From Catonia carolina (Eukaryota; Arthropoda; Insecta; Hemiptera; Achilidae), in contig JAQMRL010000022.1 in the NCBI GenBank assembly GCA_035578175.1, positions 1,488,001-1,552,000 on the forward strand: 64,000 nt of DNA. Direction: 5' to 3'. How positions within the stretch are numbered: the stretch's first letter is position 1; every line of letters starts with the position of its first letter. The position numbers were made by a program, and so were the translations under genes. The notes beneath the pieces were generated by a model. It was not told the DNA's origin. It did not search any database and saw only the letters and a list, made by a program, of their open reading frames with translations. This document shows positions 10,166 to 23,140 of the stretch, one piece after another.

Positions 10166-11296
10166 TGTAACGATGTAGCATTGAATGTTATTGACAACGA
10201 AACGTACAGTGGAAGGTCCAGCTTGCAAATGAAACCGGATCGACAGTCGAGAGAGCGGTGGGCGGAGAGATTCTGTGCAGTACAACGCCGTGTCTTGGAT
10301 GAAGACAGAGAAAAATGGCGACGGTTGACAATTTTTGTACCGAAGCTAGCAACGATGCGAAGAGCAGTTTGTGACGTCACAATGTAAGCGGTACATACCC
10401 TATGCAGGATACAATTAACTAGATACGCAACAGGCAAGCCTAAACCCGCCTTTAACACAATGAACATAGACAATTACACAATGTGTAATAACGAATTTAA
10501 TGAAATAATAAAACAATATATATAATTGACTGTAACCACAATTATTGATACATATCCAATGCCCGAGAGGACCAAAAATGTTAAAGCAGAAACGATTGTT
10601 GAAAAAATACAATAAAGCAAAATCGAGATTAATAATTTCTAACATAAATAATAGATAATTAAACGATTCAACTAGGAGGACCAGGCCGGTTTTTAAGTAG
10701 TTGCCAGCCACAACTAAACGATTAAATGTACAAACGAAATGATTAAATAGACGATTAAGCAAAACTGACAAAAATAGGTAGGAAACGAAGTGACAGGACA
10801 TGAAATTACATAGGAGCGCACACTATTGATCAACAATACATAATAAATAAATACGCACTTACCTTTAATCCAGGAATGAATTCAAGTTTGTAGAAACGCA
10901 TGCGGTGTAGCACTAACAAACAGCATAAAGAACAAACGCAAAAGTTCACAAACATATAAACATGAGCAATCGAATATAATAATTCACACAAATTAAATAG
11001 CAACAAACGACTTGAGTTCATAGCGAACGAAATGAATATACGAAACGAAACAAGATTATAAACGCTAGAGGCGAGGTGGCGTCCCCCAAGCCATGCGTTG
11101 CACGCAGCCGATAAGCGCGCATCCATTCATCATGAATGCTGAAACAATAGTGCACAATGAACAAGACGGAAATGAAGGAAAGTGGAAGGGAGAAAAAATG
11201 ACGTGATCAGTTAGGTCATAAGGAAACAAGCAAATTTGAAATATTAATAAGGCGGGAATTACGGATCTATTTTGTCAGTACGAAGTGGCGTTAACA
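10166..11296 (-). repeat. BEL/Pao element 5' LTR (1131 bp)
   Basis: On the minus strand it starts TGTTAACGCC (11296) and ends GTTACA (10166), giving short inverted ends. The outer 229 bp match the partial LTR at 1-232. The inner boundary at 10166 is inferred from the TG..CA ends and has no second copy to confirm it. Several modest ORFs within it have no recognisable content. Confidence 0.75.
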
Positions 11297-13178
11297 CTTA
11301 TTATTAAACTGCTTATTACCTATATTATACGTCATTTTACGAATTTTTTGTGCACAATGTTCTATTTTTATGTCTATTATCACACAGGGTTACGTTAAAT
11401 AAAATTTATTAATTTATTTGTTTTACTTCCGTATACGAAAATAAAACTATACAATTACTCTTGCAAACAAATATTTACTTTCTCTTGCCCAATATGAAAT
11501 ACTCACAAGGAAATTATTGTTTCCATATGGCCTACTTTTGGCTAGATATCGAACATTTTTTTCAGGCTTACTAAAACTCAAAAATTCACTGATAACTTCT
11601 TGACTAAATCAAGACAATTATATTGACATCATCAATACGAATACCGGGTTTATAATTGTTAATAATGGGTAGAAGAGGCTGTGAATACAACACACACATG
11701 TGCCACAGTGGTGGTAATTATGTTGATTTTAGAGACAATGCATAAACTCTTCTCGGACACTGAAACAATAACAGAGCAAGAAAATATGCAAATTCCGTTA
11801 TTGTCTGAATATTACACCAGTAAATTTCTGAAACAAATTTCACTACAGGAAACACCGTCAAGTTACCAGCATATTTAAAACAGAAAGATTTCTTTCAACC
11901 TTAAACAACTTAAAATCTTAAAACAACTTTATTTTAAAATAATTACAACTTCGTGTGCATTATTCTGTAGGTTTAACAGAGAAAACTTTCTTTGTACGTA
12001 ACATAAAAGTACAGTTTTATAAAGAACGTACGTAGTTTACAGATAACTATAAGAAATATTCAACAACTTTGTGAGAATTTAAGTGTTTATTTATAATTTA
12101 TTTCATACTTTGTTCTGAAGGTATTCTTTGTCTGAAAATTTGAAAATATTACACAAAATTATAAACATTAAGATAAAACCTAACGACTAAAACTTTCCTA
12201 AAATCTATTCGTTTACTGGAATTACGATAATATAAATCTATATCCTGTTATAGTTTAGGTTACCTTAGTAAACGTGAACTTATAACTTTTGTTGAACAAA
12301 TTTCACAAAATTGATTGATATATTAGCTTTCGTAATCTAATATTTAAAACCTCTATTCGTTTATTGTAGTTGTTATAGGATTAGGTATTATTTTTTGTTT
12401 TCAACTCAAGATATTAAAGGTGATCCCGTTTTAGTCTTTACAAAGTACTGTACAACACTAATCTGCTTGTGGAGTATATCGGGCAACGTACCCAGATTTA
12501 ATATGTATTTTAAGGAAACGAGTTCTGGAGAGCTGGAAAAGAGCTATCGAATTCTCTAGAAGATGCACGCAAGTTGCCTCAAGAAGTAACTTATTCCAAT
12601 CTTGAGTCCTTACTGTAACTATCGTCAGTTTATGAGCTATTTGGAGGAGTTCATTCCACTTGGATAACTCTGGAAAGGTAAATCCCTTGCCGTGAGGGTT
12701 ACCAATAGGTGGGTCAAACTGCAACCCAATTTTAATGTTCACAAGCGCAACCATCTGGACTACATAACTGCACTATATGCCTCGCACGGATTAGTTAGAG
12801 CACAAGTTCATTCAAGATTCGTTATAGATGTCTCGAAAACAGCCTCGCAGTGGCAGGCCAGTTCCTTAGACGACAGATACCCTTTATTGCTTTTTGGAAG
12901 ATTGTTGTAAAATTGCAGATATTGATAGAGTGTATGAATAAGCAGAGTTTGGAAAGTTTATAGAGTTCAACTCTTGGGTGGCAGACTGGTGAAGAAGGCC
13001 GTTGCTTCTGTTTCATGAATCAGGGTAAAGAGGAAATTTTTGTACATGTAATTAAATTTTTACGATTAATAATCAACTATGAGTGACGAATTCAATGGAG
13101 TAGTGATTAAATTCGGCTGCACTGTAATTGATTTAGTTAAAAACGTAATTCCTTTTTGTTTACTTGTATTTAAGTATT
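11297..13178. other. Unassigned AT-rich DNA
   Basis: No gene was recognised. A less AT-rich patch at about 12430-12910 has overlapping 70-98 codon frames on both strands (minus 12458-12754, plus 12692-12910). Neither resembles a known family and there is no clear splice structure, so no function is assigned. Confidence 0.5.
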
Positions 13179-13596
13179 GCCCATAACAGGCAGGTGGAGT
13201 GTTTAATTATTTACACCCGATCTTCTTATTCCAGGGCTACAAAAAATAGTTCTATTTCTTATCAAATGGTCAGCTAATTATATGACTGAAGAATTTAAGA
13301 ACAGAAAAGGTAGAGGCTAAAATACACTAGTCAGATTTATCTCCTACGAGAGTCATGAATTCCATTATACAGCCAGACCCTGTGGTGAATGAAGTGAAGG
13401 TGTTATTTGTAGGGTGGAAAGTAGATGCTTTTCAAAGAGCCTGGCATACTGATAAGCATAATTTTCTTCCAAAAAGTAATTTTGAAAGGCTTTTTGTGAG
13501 GAAGCCATTGGTATACCAACTCCCTTCTCGTTTTACTTTGTAAGGGCACTGGAGGTTCAAATCAGCCATTCGGGTGATGATCTAATCAATAACAAC
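13179..13596 (+). mobile_element. SINE1 family copy A
   Basis: It begins GCCCATAACAGGCAGGTGG and ends with a small stem-loop region followed by a short AAC-type tail. It aligns along its whole length with nine other copies in the window. Relative to the others it has a ~30-bp divergent patch near 13465-13495. Confidence 0.85.
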
Positions 13597-13759
13597 GTAT
13601 GTAAGAAATAGAATTTACATTTCTTCATTTCTCACACTCGTTTTAAAAATGATTAAATGTTGTACTTTTTGTCAGGTAAAGTAGAACGTGAGTTTTACTT
13701 TTATGGGCTCGGTAATGGTAGTTCGGAATAGCAGGGTACAAAATAAACTCAGTAATGTA

Positions 13760-14738
13760 CAGAGTGATTTTTTAGTCCTGTTACTCAATTGTTAATGTCT
13801 GGTAATTTTTTTTTCTAAGAAAGGGAATTTTTTTTGTGTCCCGAAGTTGGTAGCCCTACTCAACCGGTATAGGTACGGTAGTGTGAGTTGATTCTCCTTG
13901 AGCTGTGAAATATTTTGTGCCGTTTCCGGTCGTGTTACGAACAGAATGCCTTTTACCCTAGAAGAACGGGTTTTTATTCTTGATCAGTATTTTGCTACGA
14001 AATCGTGCGCGAGTGTAAGCGATCCAACCCAAATTCGAGTGTTTGACCGTTCACATAACCGTTGAGATGGATCCAAGCTTCATCACTAAAGAACACTGTG
14101 TTTGAAACTTCGATTCCGTTATCATTTACGAAAGACCTAAACCAATGGAAATATTACAATCGCTTGTTTAAATCTGGAGGCTGAAGCTCTTGGACTAATA
14201 GTACGCGATACGGATACAATTTAAATTTATCAGCATCTTTCTGAACACTCGAATATGACAAACCAACTTGCGAGGAAAATTTTTATAAACTTTTCCGAGG
14301 AGAATTAAGCAATCTTGTTTTTACATTTTCTAAAACGTCATCTGTCAAGAGAGTTGGTCGACCACTACGTTTCCTGGCGTAAACATTACCTGTCTCTCGA
14401 AATCGGTTTGTTAGCCTAAAAAATGACATTTTTTTCTGGTGGAGGAGGAACACCAACAAATTTAATTTGAAATGTTCTTTTACACTCACGTACGATTTCG
14501 TAGCAAAATATTGTTCAAGAATGAAAACCCGTTGTTCTGGGGTAAAAGACATTCTGTTCGTAACTCGACCGGAAATGAAACAAAATTTTACACAGCTCAA
14601 GGAGAATCAACTCACACTGCCGTATCTATACCGGTTGAGTAGGGCTACCAAATTCGTGTCACAAAACAAAATTTCGCTTTCTTAGAAAAATATTACCAGA
14701 CATTAACAATTGGGTAACAGGACTAAAAAATCACTTTG
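13760..14738 (-). mobile_element. Palindromic (foldback) derivative of a DDE transposon, flanked by TA
   Basis: Arms of about 259 bp (13760-14018 and 14480-14738) are inverted copies of each other. They start CAGAGTGATTTTTTAGTC / CAAAGTGATTTTTTAGTC and are flanked by TA dinucleotides (13758-13759, 14739-14740). Both arms contain the start of the same transposase ORF (M-x-FTxExRVFIL-x-QYFATKS; ATG at 13946 plus strand and at 14552 minus strand). The minus-strand copy continues through a helix-turn-helix-like region (RKRSGRPTLL) and, after frame breaks, the sequence for VFFSDEAWIHLNGYVNGQ, a region of DDE transposases of the type common in aphids and other insects. The C-terminal part is absent, replaced by the inverted N-terminal arm. 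This copy cannot encode an active transposase. Confidence 0.8.
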
Positions 14739-15732
14739 TATAAACTCTTCATTGGCTGTCCCGGCTGCTTTACTGTTCATTATAAAGTTCAACAGTACGT
14801 TAAAAAAGTGTGATAAATTCTGTACACTTTATGCACGGATTTACTAATAATGCGGAATATTTTTAAGTTGCTGTATACTTTCGCATTTCTTTAAATCAGA
14901 GCTAGTACAAAGTTGGCATTGTACAAAGTAATCTGTATTATTTTATTTCCGTTCTAACTTGACCAGACATACACGGAAATGCCCTAAGTATATTAAAAGA
15001 AGAAAGAAAAGTGAAATGGTAACCATATTTCCTCAATGTGTGAATCTGGTCATGACAAGTCATTATTTACTAAGTACTTTCGACCCTAAGAAAAATAAAA
15101 ACTGTTTCCCTTACATCAGGGGTCAGAACTAGATGCAAAGATTACTTTCATAGATGCTACCTCTTTACTAACTTTTTCCTGCTACTCACTAAAACTGACG
15201 ATATCATAACGCGATAGTGTTAGTAAAAAGAACTCACTGAAATTGTGTTACACTGGTCCAACTCTTTGAGTGTAGGCTTACCATGAAAAAAAATATCTAA
15301 TTTGAATAAGAAATTTTTATACTGACTTTTAACGAGTTTTTTATGTATGAATTTCTTCTCCCACATTCAGCAGATGTAGTGTAATAAATTACAATGATTA
15401 CCTTTAATATTCCTTTAAAATTAAATTTATATTTTATTATCTTCTTTTTATTACTTGTTAATTTTATTTTTCTTACTATAAATATACATTTAGTATATAA
15501 ATTATGCTAAACTACGTTCAACATTGTTATTATTTCATAAATATGATAATACAGTAGTAACCACTTTATTTTTAGTACATCAATAAAATTTCAACTTCAT
15601 GCTTATTTAATTTGTATCATTTTAATAGACTACAGTTCGTAACTAAATTTCAATTTATTGAATTAATAAACGCCGTAGATATTTAATCCATTATTAATAT
15701 GTTATTTAGTTTTCTACGTAGTAAAGTAATGA
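14739..15732. other. AT-rich intergenic DNA
   Basis: Nothing was recognised. No long ORF, repeat termini or RNA gene is visible. Confidence 0.5.

Positions 15733-15793
<61 letters not shown>
15733..15793. repeat. (TAA)n microsatellite
   Basis: About 18 consecutive ATA/TAA triplets end in an A-rich run. Confidence 0.95.
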
Positions 15794-15795
<2 letters not shown>

Positions 15796-15837
15796 AAAAA
15801 CTTCTTTTGAAGTAAACCAGTACGTAATAGTACAGAT

Positions 15838-16757
15838 ATTTTTTACTTCCTCTTGTCTATATGATTAGGAAGGAAAGTATTGTTTACATGTTGATTTTTT
15901 GAAATCGAGTTTTTACCGGAACTACACGTTTTCAGAACCCCTGAGCCCCAAAAAAAGTTTTTAGCGATTGGTGTGTGTGTGAAAAAAATATCTCAAGAAA
16001 AGAACATCGTGCGCGTTGAAACTAGAAACTTAAGTTAAATACTACTAATACCGGACTCGACACGAAGATTTTCATCAAAATCGGTCAACCGGAAGTAGTA
16101 GTTTATGTGTCATTTTTCCGTTTTTCGATTTTCTCAAAAATGGCTCCTACGATTGTTTTTTAAAAATGCTTCATTTACTACATTTTGTCTGCTCTATAAG
16201 ATAGAGTAGGTGCCATGTCTGCTGAAATTCTTGGGGAGGCTGTGCTCTCGTAGAAAAAATGGTTTTTAAGATGGCGGCTTTAATATGCATTTTAGTGCAA
16301 AAATGTATAATAAAAGTTGTAGAGCATTAAAAATCCTACATTTTTTTTATACCAAATTTGTTTTTGTATAACGCTTAGTTTAGCGGTAATTAGTGGTTTC
16401 TGGGTTTTTTTCACGAAAATGTGTAAAAAACATTGATTTTTTTTAAAGATGAAGCCTTATTGTGCATTTTACGACAAAAAAGTATAATCAAATTTAAAGG
16501 AAATTAAAAGCTCTACAACTTTTATTTAGAACATTTTTCTCTACAGACCCTAGTTTAGCGTGAAAGAGTGATTTTCCGTATTTTTAAGCCAAACTAAGGT
16601 TGATTTTCAATTTGCGTCTTTCACAAATATTAGGTTATGTTTATTGAGGTTAGTTTTTTGTTTATTTCTAATGTTTTATTACTAATGTTAGGTCATATTG
16701 TTAATTATTTGAATTGGCAAGCGAAAATTGTGTGAGTGTTTCACACGAGATTTTTAA
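15838..16757 (+). repeat. R3 family copy 1 (unclassified ~0.9 kb repeat)
   Basis: This is a full-length copy. It starts ACTTCCTCTTGTC (degenerate form of the family terminus ACTTTCTCTTGCC) and ends GGCAAGCGAAAATT followed by the hairpin GTGTGAGTGTTTCACAC. It contains an internal duplication of ~170 bp (about 16258-16432 and 16433-16595), both parts carrying the GCATTTTA / TAGTTTAGCG motifs. No ORF matches a transposase. The family recurs at 23.5, 34.1, 39.3, 40.9 and 51.2 kb. Confidence 0.75.
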
Positions 16758-18308
16758 ATGTTGTGTAGCTAACGGGTATGAAAAATTGTTACTACACTTT
16801 TCCTGAAAAGTATTAAAAAATTTAATTGTTTCAGAAAAGTATGTGGTTTGTACTACCTCACTGTATAATATATACGATATATGATTTATTTTTCAAATTG
16901 TGTTTTAGGTTTAATTTTTTTCATTCACAGAGTAAAGAAATTGTTCATGTTCAAGTTTTCTTTCCATTCACATTGCTATTAACAATAACCGATCAGTCCC
17001 CCTACTGTTGTCGTTAAAACGATTCTGAAACGCTTACAGAAATACACTTTTAATTTCATCGGTGTTTTAGACCTAATATTATCTTACCCAAAAAAGAAGG
17101 AATATCACAAATTTTGAGTATTCATTGTGTTTTTAATTCCAGCAGAAATTTATTATTTCAATAATAGTTATTGTGTTATTTAAAATTTGCAACGTTAGAT
17201 TAATAATTTTACACCGTACAGTACTTACAATATTTTACTAAAATTTAACTAAATTATACCAATATTTAACTAAATTTTTTTTTGTATTTTACATGTTACG
17301 TTTGTTATCAATTCTTTGATGTTATTAACAGTTCTAAAATGTGTGTTTTTATAGTAAAAAAGAAAAAGAAAACGTAAATAAAGAAATAAAAATTCCAAAA
17401 AATATTGTTAATTATCGGAAATTATCTGACCATAATTCACGATTTTATAGTAGGCTACAAAGTAATGTTAAAAAAGTTTTTCAAAATTTAGTAACTTCTG
17501 TCATAACAAATGTCCTGTTTGATTACTTCTTCAATACTTTTCCTCTCGTTATATCTTAAATAATAAAACTTCTAAAAATAATGTTTTAAAAATTAATTGG
17601 TTTATTAACTTTGCAAGTGTTGCGTATATGTACATACATTTACAAATAATTTCTCTGATTGCTCAGACAAAAATGGTATTCTAGCAGCTATAACAAGTTG
17701 AAAATTAATCCAGAATATTGTGGATAGGGAGGAGAAAGAAAGATTGAGGTTGGAAAAGAGGAAATGATATAAGTATGATAGAAGAGAGAAAGTCTCGGGA
17801 ATTGTACTGAAGTGACGGAGAATCCCCAGAGGCACACCTGAATCATGGAGCCTGACACTATTGTCCTAAACAATTCTGATTCCCAATACCATAAATATGG
17901 TATCGGATTCCCATGGCTACCTTCCATAATCTGGACGTTTCATTTTATTTTTGTTTATAACATATTAAATAGTACACTACGTATTCGTCTATCCGTTTCA
18001 TAAAATTTTGATTGATAAAGACTCTAAATGTCAATTCAGGCTATTCAATCAAAATAGTATGTTAACTCAATTAAAATGCATTTACACTGATCAATAAATT
18101 TATTTAAATGCCGTGTTCAATAAACCTCCATCAATCAATTATTTTTTTTGTATCACTTTGTGTAAGTTTCTTGTTGTTTTTATGCCACTCTATAGCACGT
18201 TTTATTAATTTTATGAAAATCTATGTAATTATATAAATTAAGACACAAGAAGTGATTCCTTTTATCCACAGGATTTTTGAGTTTTTAGAGTTATACAGTT
18301 GTACACCT
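16758..18308. other. AT-rich intergenic DNA
   Basis: No gene was recognised. Short frames around 16826-17017 and 17341-17559 look like chance ORFs. A 10-bp inverted repeat (TTTTGATTGA / TCAATCAAAA) near 18005-18055 may be an old MITE remnant. Confidence 0.45.
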
Positions 18309-18708
18309 GCCCATAACAAACAGGTAAAATGTCAACTTATTTACACTCAATCTATTCGTTGCAGGGCTAAAATAAATAGTTCTCTTTCTTATCACATGGT
18401 CGCCCAATTAAATGACTGAATCATTTAAGAACAGAGAAGGTAGTAGTGTAAAAGACACTAATCAGAGTTATCTACTTTAAAAGTAATGAATTTCATTATA
18501 CAGCCAGACCCTGTGGTGAATAAAGTGAAGGTGTCATTTGCAGAGTGGAAAATATGTGCTTTTCACAGGGCCCGGCATTCTGATAGCGTACTTTTCCACT
18601 CAGTGAGCAAGGCAATTGTAAACCACCTTACTCCTCGTTTTACTTAGTAAAACCTCTACACTACAGGTTCAAACCAGCCTTTCGGCTGATGACCTAAACA
18701 ACAACACA
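18309..18708 (+). mobile_element. SINE1 family copy B
   Basis: This is a full-length copy from GCCCATAACAAACAGG to CCTAAACAACAACAC. It has the 3' AGCC-TTTC-GGCT hairpin typical of the family. Confidence 0.85.
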
Positions 18709-19639
18709 GTTGTACACAAGAAGTTATAATAGTTATAATAAGTCTTTTGAAAGTAAACAGTCCTTTCTGTAGTACTAAATAGAATCAGGAACTTAACTCT
18801 TTAAATAGGACAATTATTACCAATTCAAATTATAAATTCCTTAACATTGACTCATCCAATACCACTAGAAAATGGATTTTTAACTTTTACATCTTTGCAA
18901 CCGACTGACTTAGAAATATAATCTAGAAGAAACAATAATGTTATTAAATAAGCTTAGATCTTTTTCGAAGGAAAAAACTGAATGTTTAAGAAAACGAGAC
19001 AATTTTTTAGTCTAAGTGTAGGAACATAGAGATTTTAGGATTTTACTCTTTTTTTAAAATCATGTAATTTACCTATAATTGATATTATAGAAAACTAAGT
19101 ATGACTCAATTTTTTAAAATTTGTTTTATATTGTTTACATCTTGTTTTGTATTTCAACTGTAATTCAACCAGCTAAAATGCTCATATTGTGTAATAATTA
19201 TAAAACAAAAACAGCTTAAAGGCTTTGAGGAGGAAACCACCCAGTAACAGTGCTGCAGATAATTAAAAATGAGATAAATTTTAATTTTATATCTATCTGT
19301 AATTACTGTTAGAGTGTTAGAATTGTATTAATGTATCATATCTCTACTCCTTATGTTTCAATCGCCTTCGTGCAATTCGTGGTAGGCAGGGAGAATTCAT
19401 GTTGCATATTAAGAGTCTGTTATGTTTTTGAAGTCTATCTCTGAACCTGTGGCTACAATTTAAAAATATTTCATTGAGATAAGGAACGCGTAAGTAATCT
19501 TGTAGTGTTCTATTAAATACCTAACTCAGAGAATTAGTAATGAGTCGCAAGAATTAACTTTGGAAAGAATTTACTCTTCGTAAATTGACCAGTTTTTTAA
19601 AAATTAATTAGCTGAAAATACCATAGGAGCCAATGAATC
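18709..19639. other. AT-rich intergenic DNA
   Basis: No gene, RNA or repeat terminus was recognised. Confidence 0.5.
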
Positions 19640-19860
19640 AATAAGATATAAATTAAGTCGTATTATAAGAAAAGATACTAATTCTAAGATTGAAGAAAAG
19701 ATTAAAAGATTAAAGAAATGAATGCCAGCCGGAAGAAGGGAGGTGGGAAGACCTCGAGGAAGATGGCAGTAGTCGAGATGTACGGGTTGGAATGTCTCGT
19801 GTTTGTGTATATGTAAAGGATTGTTGTAATCGGAAGGCTTAATCCTTGATAGTAAGAAGC
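19640..19860 (+). mobile_element. 3' end of a non-LTR retrotransposon (degenerate)
   Basis: One frame reads RLKK, a stop, then MPAGRREVGRPRGRW, which resembles the basic GRR-x-GRP-x-RW tail common at the C-terminus of insect LINE reverse transcriptase ORFs. It is followed by an untranslated stretch (GGAAGGCTTAATCCTTGATAG) and an AGA-type tail that merges with the microsatellite. Stops break the frame. Confidence 0.5.
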
Positions 19861-20002
19861 AGAAGAAGAAGGAGAAGAAAAGAAGAAGAAGAAGAAGAAG
19901 AAGAAGAAGAAGAAGCAGGGGAAGAAGAACAAGAAGGAGGAGGAGGAGGAGGAGGAGGAGGAGGAGGAGGAGGAGGAGAAGAAAAAGAAGAAGAAGAATA
20001 CT
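19858..20002. repeat. (GAA)n/(GGA)n purine microsatellite
   Basis: This is a pure purine tract on the plus strand, with GAA triplets passing into GGA triplets and back. It probably grew from the LINE tail just before it. Poly-Leu, poly-Ser and poly-Pro ORFs on the minus strand are artefacts of this repeat. Confidence 0.95.
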
Positions 20003-22061
20003 CACAAGTAAGAAAACAATTGAATACTGTATTCAGAACTAAGAAAAAATAGTTTTTACAATTCAATATCGATTGATTAAAGATGGGAAGAGTTAACACT
20101 ATTCGCCGGTAAACGCTTATAAATCGGAATCTCTTTCCTGAAGTATTCGGAGTTAACGATACTGTGCTACGGAGATAATTTGTAAGTTATAAGTACAACC
20201 TATGCTTTGGGAAACTGGGACAGAACTATTCTCATGCGTATAGATTGTGGGTTAATCCTTCAAATAAAATCAAAGATGAATTACTTGAAATGAAATACTG
20301 GCACTTGGTTAATATTTCGTTCAACTTTCTGTAGTGCTGATTTCTAACAATAATTTAAGTGAACCAGTAATATTGAAGTAAATGTTAGAGAGGTTTTACA
20401 TTAATAATGGAGGATATTTCTTAATTTCTTTCTTACTTCTTTTAGTAACAATTTATCTAATATAAAAAAGGAATGTACAAAGTTAGATAATAGTATTCAA
20501 AGTTACGTGTTGTGAAGTCAAGACAAAAATTAATTTATAATGGGCTACCAGACAAAATTTAATTGCAAAGCTGAAAAAGAATGTCGAGATTCTGGGACCG
20601 AGTCTGCGGGAAGCGGGAAGCGCGAAGCGTAGCAGGCTCAATTATTAATATTGTAGGACAACCCATGACGAGATAAAGGGCGCATATTTTGAATTCCTAA
20701 ACTCTAGATTCCCCTCTCGACTATGTTCCCGCAGAGAACGATGCTCATGTTGCGTTCTTCTCTTGCTCTCGTAAACCCTTTCCTAGCACCCCCAGGCGCA
20801 TCAGTCTGCTAACTCACTCACTCGTTTCAATCTTCTAGCAACCGACTTTCAATCTTTATATTTTAAGAGAATTCCCACAAAATTATAATTTTTAATAAAA
20901 TCTTTGTTGGTTTGTGTTACAATAACTTGCACTATACTTCTACTTTATTAAGAAGTATTTGTAATTTACGTACAAATAATATTGACTAAAATTTAGGAGC
21001 TTGAGACTCAAATTGTTTTATTTTATCTTGTAAAATTTTTTATAACTATCACAACTAAAATAGTTAATTATTTGTTTTTTGTTTGCATACTACACGTGGA
21101 CAGAGATAGAGATCCAAAAATAAATTCGATATCACGAAATCTTTTTTAATGATTCAAGGATTACCTTCAAAAGAAATATTTCAAGAATTTCATTCGCACA
21201 CTTCTCTTCCTGTGGTATTGATTTGATGTTGAATGAGAAACGGAGTGGTTAACTGAATGTGAAAGCGTACACTCTATTGAGTGCAGATGACATTTCTGTT
21301 TACACAGAAAATGTTACAATTAAAAGAATCCTCTTGAGTGTACTTCAGATTCGTTAGGTGATATGAAGAATCTTCTGTACCTACTAAAGTTACATTTGAT
21401 TAAGGGGAAAATGAGAGAGATAAAAGATATGGCGTCTGTATTTCTGTAAGCGTTAACGTAATAGAACGAGAACGTTTCATTTTCGAGAAGCAGTAAGAGA
21501 AAGGTATGGATGAAGAGATGTAGGCCTACACTTCATAGATGTGGCGTGGCGATGAGAAGCGACAACGTCCAAACCGTACATAGTATAGAGGGAACAACTC
21601 TAACGACAGCGACACCCTTTCCACTGTCACAGAATTCTCTGCATTCCAAACAACATACTTGGACTCACTGAGCACAACATCCATATTGTGTGGTCGCAAA
21701 GAGGGTGCATGTTAAGGTGTAGTGTGAATGTATGTGAAAGTGCGTGGCTGAGTTGTTGTTTGGTATTTGAACACAATATTCATGTAACTTCCAATATCTT
21801 AATACGTCATGTTCATGTGCATTTTATACAACATATCTTGCTTAGAAATACATTTTTGTAACAGTTTTACGATGCTCTAAAAAAATGTAAAATCCGTGAT
21901 TTATTTGTCCCATATTGCAATATTATATCATTCCGTTTTATGTTTTTAAAAACAAAATTTGTGGTTATCAGTTCTTTACAGACATAAAGATCACAAAAAT
22001 AACAAAATCGTTTGTAGATGAGATTTGTGAGACACTGTGTCAATTGGCTAATATAATATTT
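20003..22061. other. Intergenic DNA with a GC-richer patch at 20.59-20.83 kb
   Basis: No gene was recognised. The patch at about 20590-20830 contains reiterated GCGGGAAGC/GCGCGAAGC motifs and a perfect 10-bp inverted repeat (TCTGCGGGAA at 20603, TTCCCGCAGA at 20726). The segment 21400-21740 is also less AT-rich, without recognisable coding. Confidence 0.45.
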
Positions 22062-22421
22062 TGTTGTTTAGGTCATCAGCCAAAAAGCTGGTTTGTACCT
22101 TTAAAGGCTTTACTAAAACGAGGAGTGAGTCGGTTTACAATTACCTTCCTCACCGAGTGGAAAAGTATCCCTGACAGTATACCAGGCTCTCTAAAAATCA
22201 TCTACTTTCCACCCTGGAAATGACACCTTCACTTCATTCACCACAGGGTATGATGAAATTCATTATTCTCAAAGGAAATAACTCTGTCTAATGTATTTTA
22301 TACCTCTACCTTTTCTATCCTTAAATGCTTCAGTAATATAATTGGCTGAAGCTATTTTTTATAGCCCTGGAACTAGCCAATCGAGTGCAAATAATTTAAC
22401 ACTCCACCTGCCTGTTATGGG
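22062..22421 (-). mobile_element. SINE1 family copy C
   Basis: This is an inverted copy. It starts on the plus strand with TGTTGTTTAGGTCATCAGCC (the complement of the tail and hairpin) and ends at CACCTGCCTGTTATGG. Moderately diverged. Confidence 0.85.
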
Positions 22422-22746
22422 GAGTACTACGGTGCACTAAATAACAAAATATTTCCTTTAAATTTTCGGTTATTTAATCAGGTAGCCCTCATTAGGAAAG
22501 AATTTTTTTTAGTACTTGGAATTATCGGAATCACGCTTCGAAGTACGCCGGAATTCTGGAAAGGCTATTTCACCTCATTTCCTTATCTGTGGCTAGTCTT
22601 AATCTGATCACTGGATACGATTGTTTAAAAAATTGTTTCCGATGAATAAGATTTTCAAAAACTGATTACCATCTTCGTCCTAACAAGGCATAACCTGACA
22701 AGGCCGGTCTGTTCCGAACTCTCATACTATACTACTATACTATATT
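22422..22746. other. AT-rich spacer
   Basis: Nothing was recognised apart from a short ACTAT reiteration at about 22722-22746. Confidence 0.5.
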
Positions 22747-23140
22747 GTCCATAACAGGCAGGTGGAGTGTTAAATTATTTTCACTCTATCTGCTAGTTTC
22801 AGGGCTACAAAAAATAGTCCTGTTTCTTATCTCATTGTCAGCCAATTATGTGACTAAAACATTAAATAACAGAAGAGGTAGAGGTGTCAAAGACACTAAT
22901 CAGAGTTATCTTCTCTGAAAGTAATGAATTTCATTATACAGCCAGACCCTATGGTGAATGAAGTGAAGGTATCATTTACAGGGTGTAAAGTAGATGCTTT
23001 TTGGAGGGCCTAGCATGCTGATAAGCATACGTTTCCACTCAGCGAGGAAGGCAATTGCAAACCACCACACTCCATTTTTTACTTAGTAAAACCTCTAGAG
23101 GTTCAAACCAGCCTTTTGGCTGTTGAACTAAACAACAACA
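22747..23140 (+). mobile_element. SINE1 family copy D
   Basis: This full-length copy runs from GTCCATAACAGGCAGGTGG to CTAAACAACAACA. A weak 7-bp ACTATAT repeat flanks it and may be the target duplication. Confidence 0.85.

Noticed and set aside
12458..12910. 98- and 72-codon ORFs on opposite strands
   Set aside because: Composition is ordinary and neither protein resembles a known family; no evidence decides between strands.
15838..16757. R3 as a Helitron
   Set aside because: There is a 3' hairpin, but the terminal CTRR and 5' TC rules are not met, and 13-bp inverted ends are present.
19604..20099. Long poly-Leu, poly-Ser and poly-Pro ORFs on the minus strand and a poly-Glu ORF on the plus strand
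   Set aside because: They are translations of the GAA/GGA microsatellite and have no protein support.
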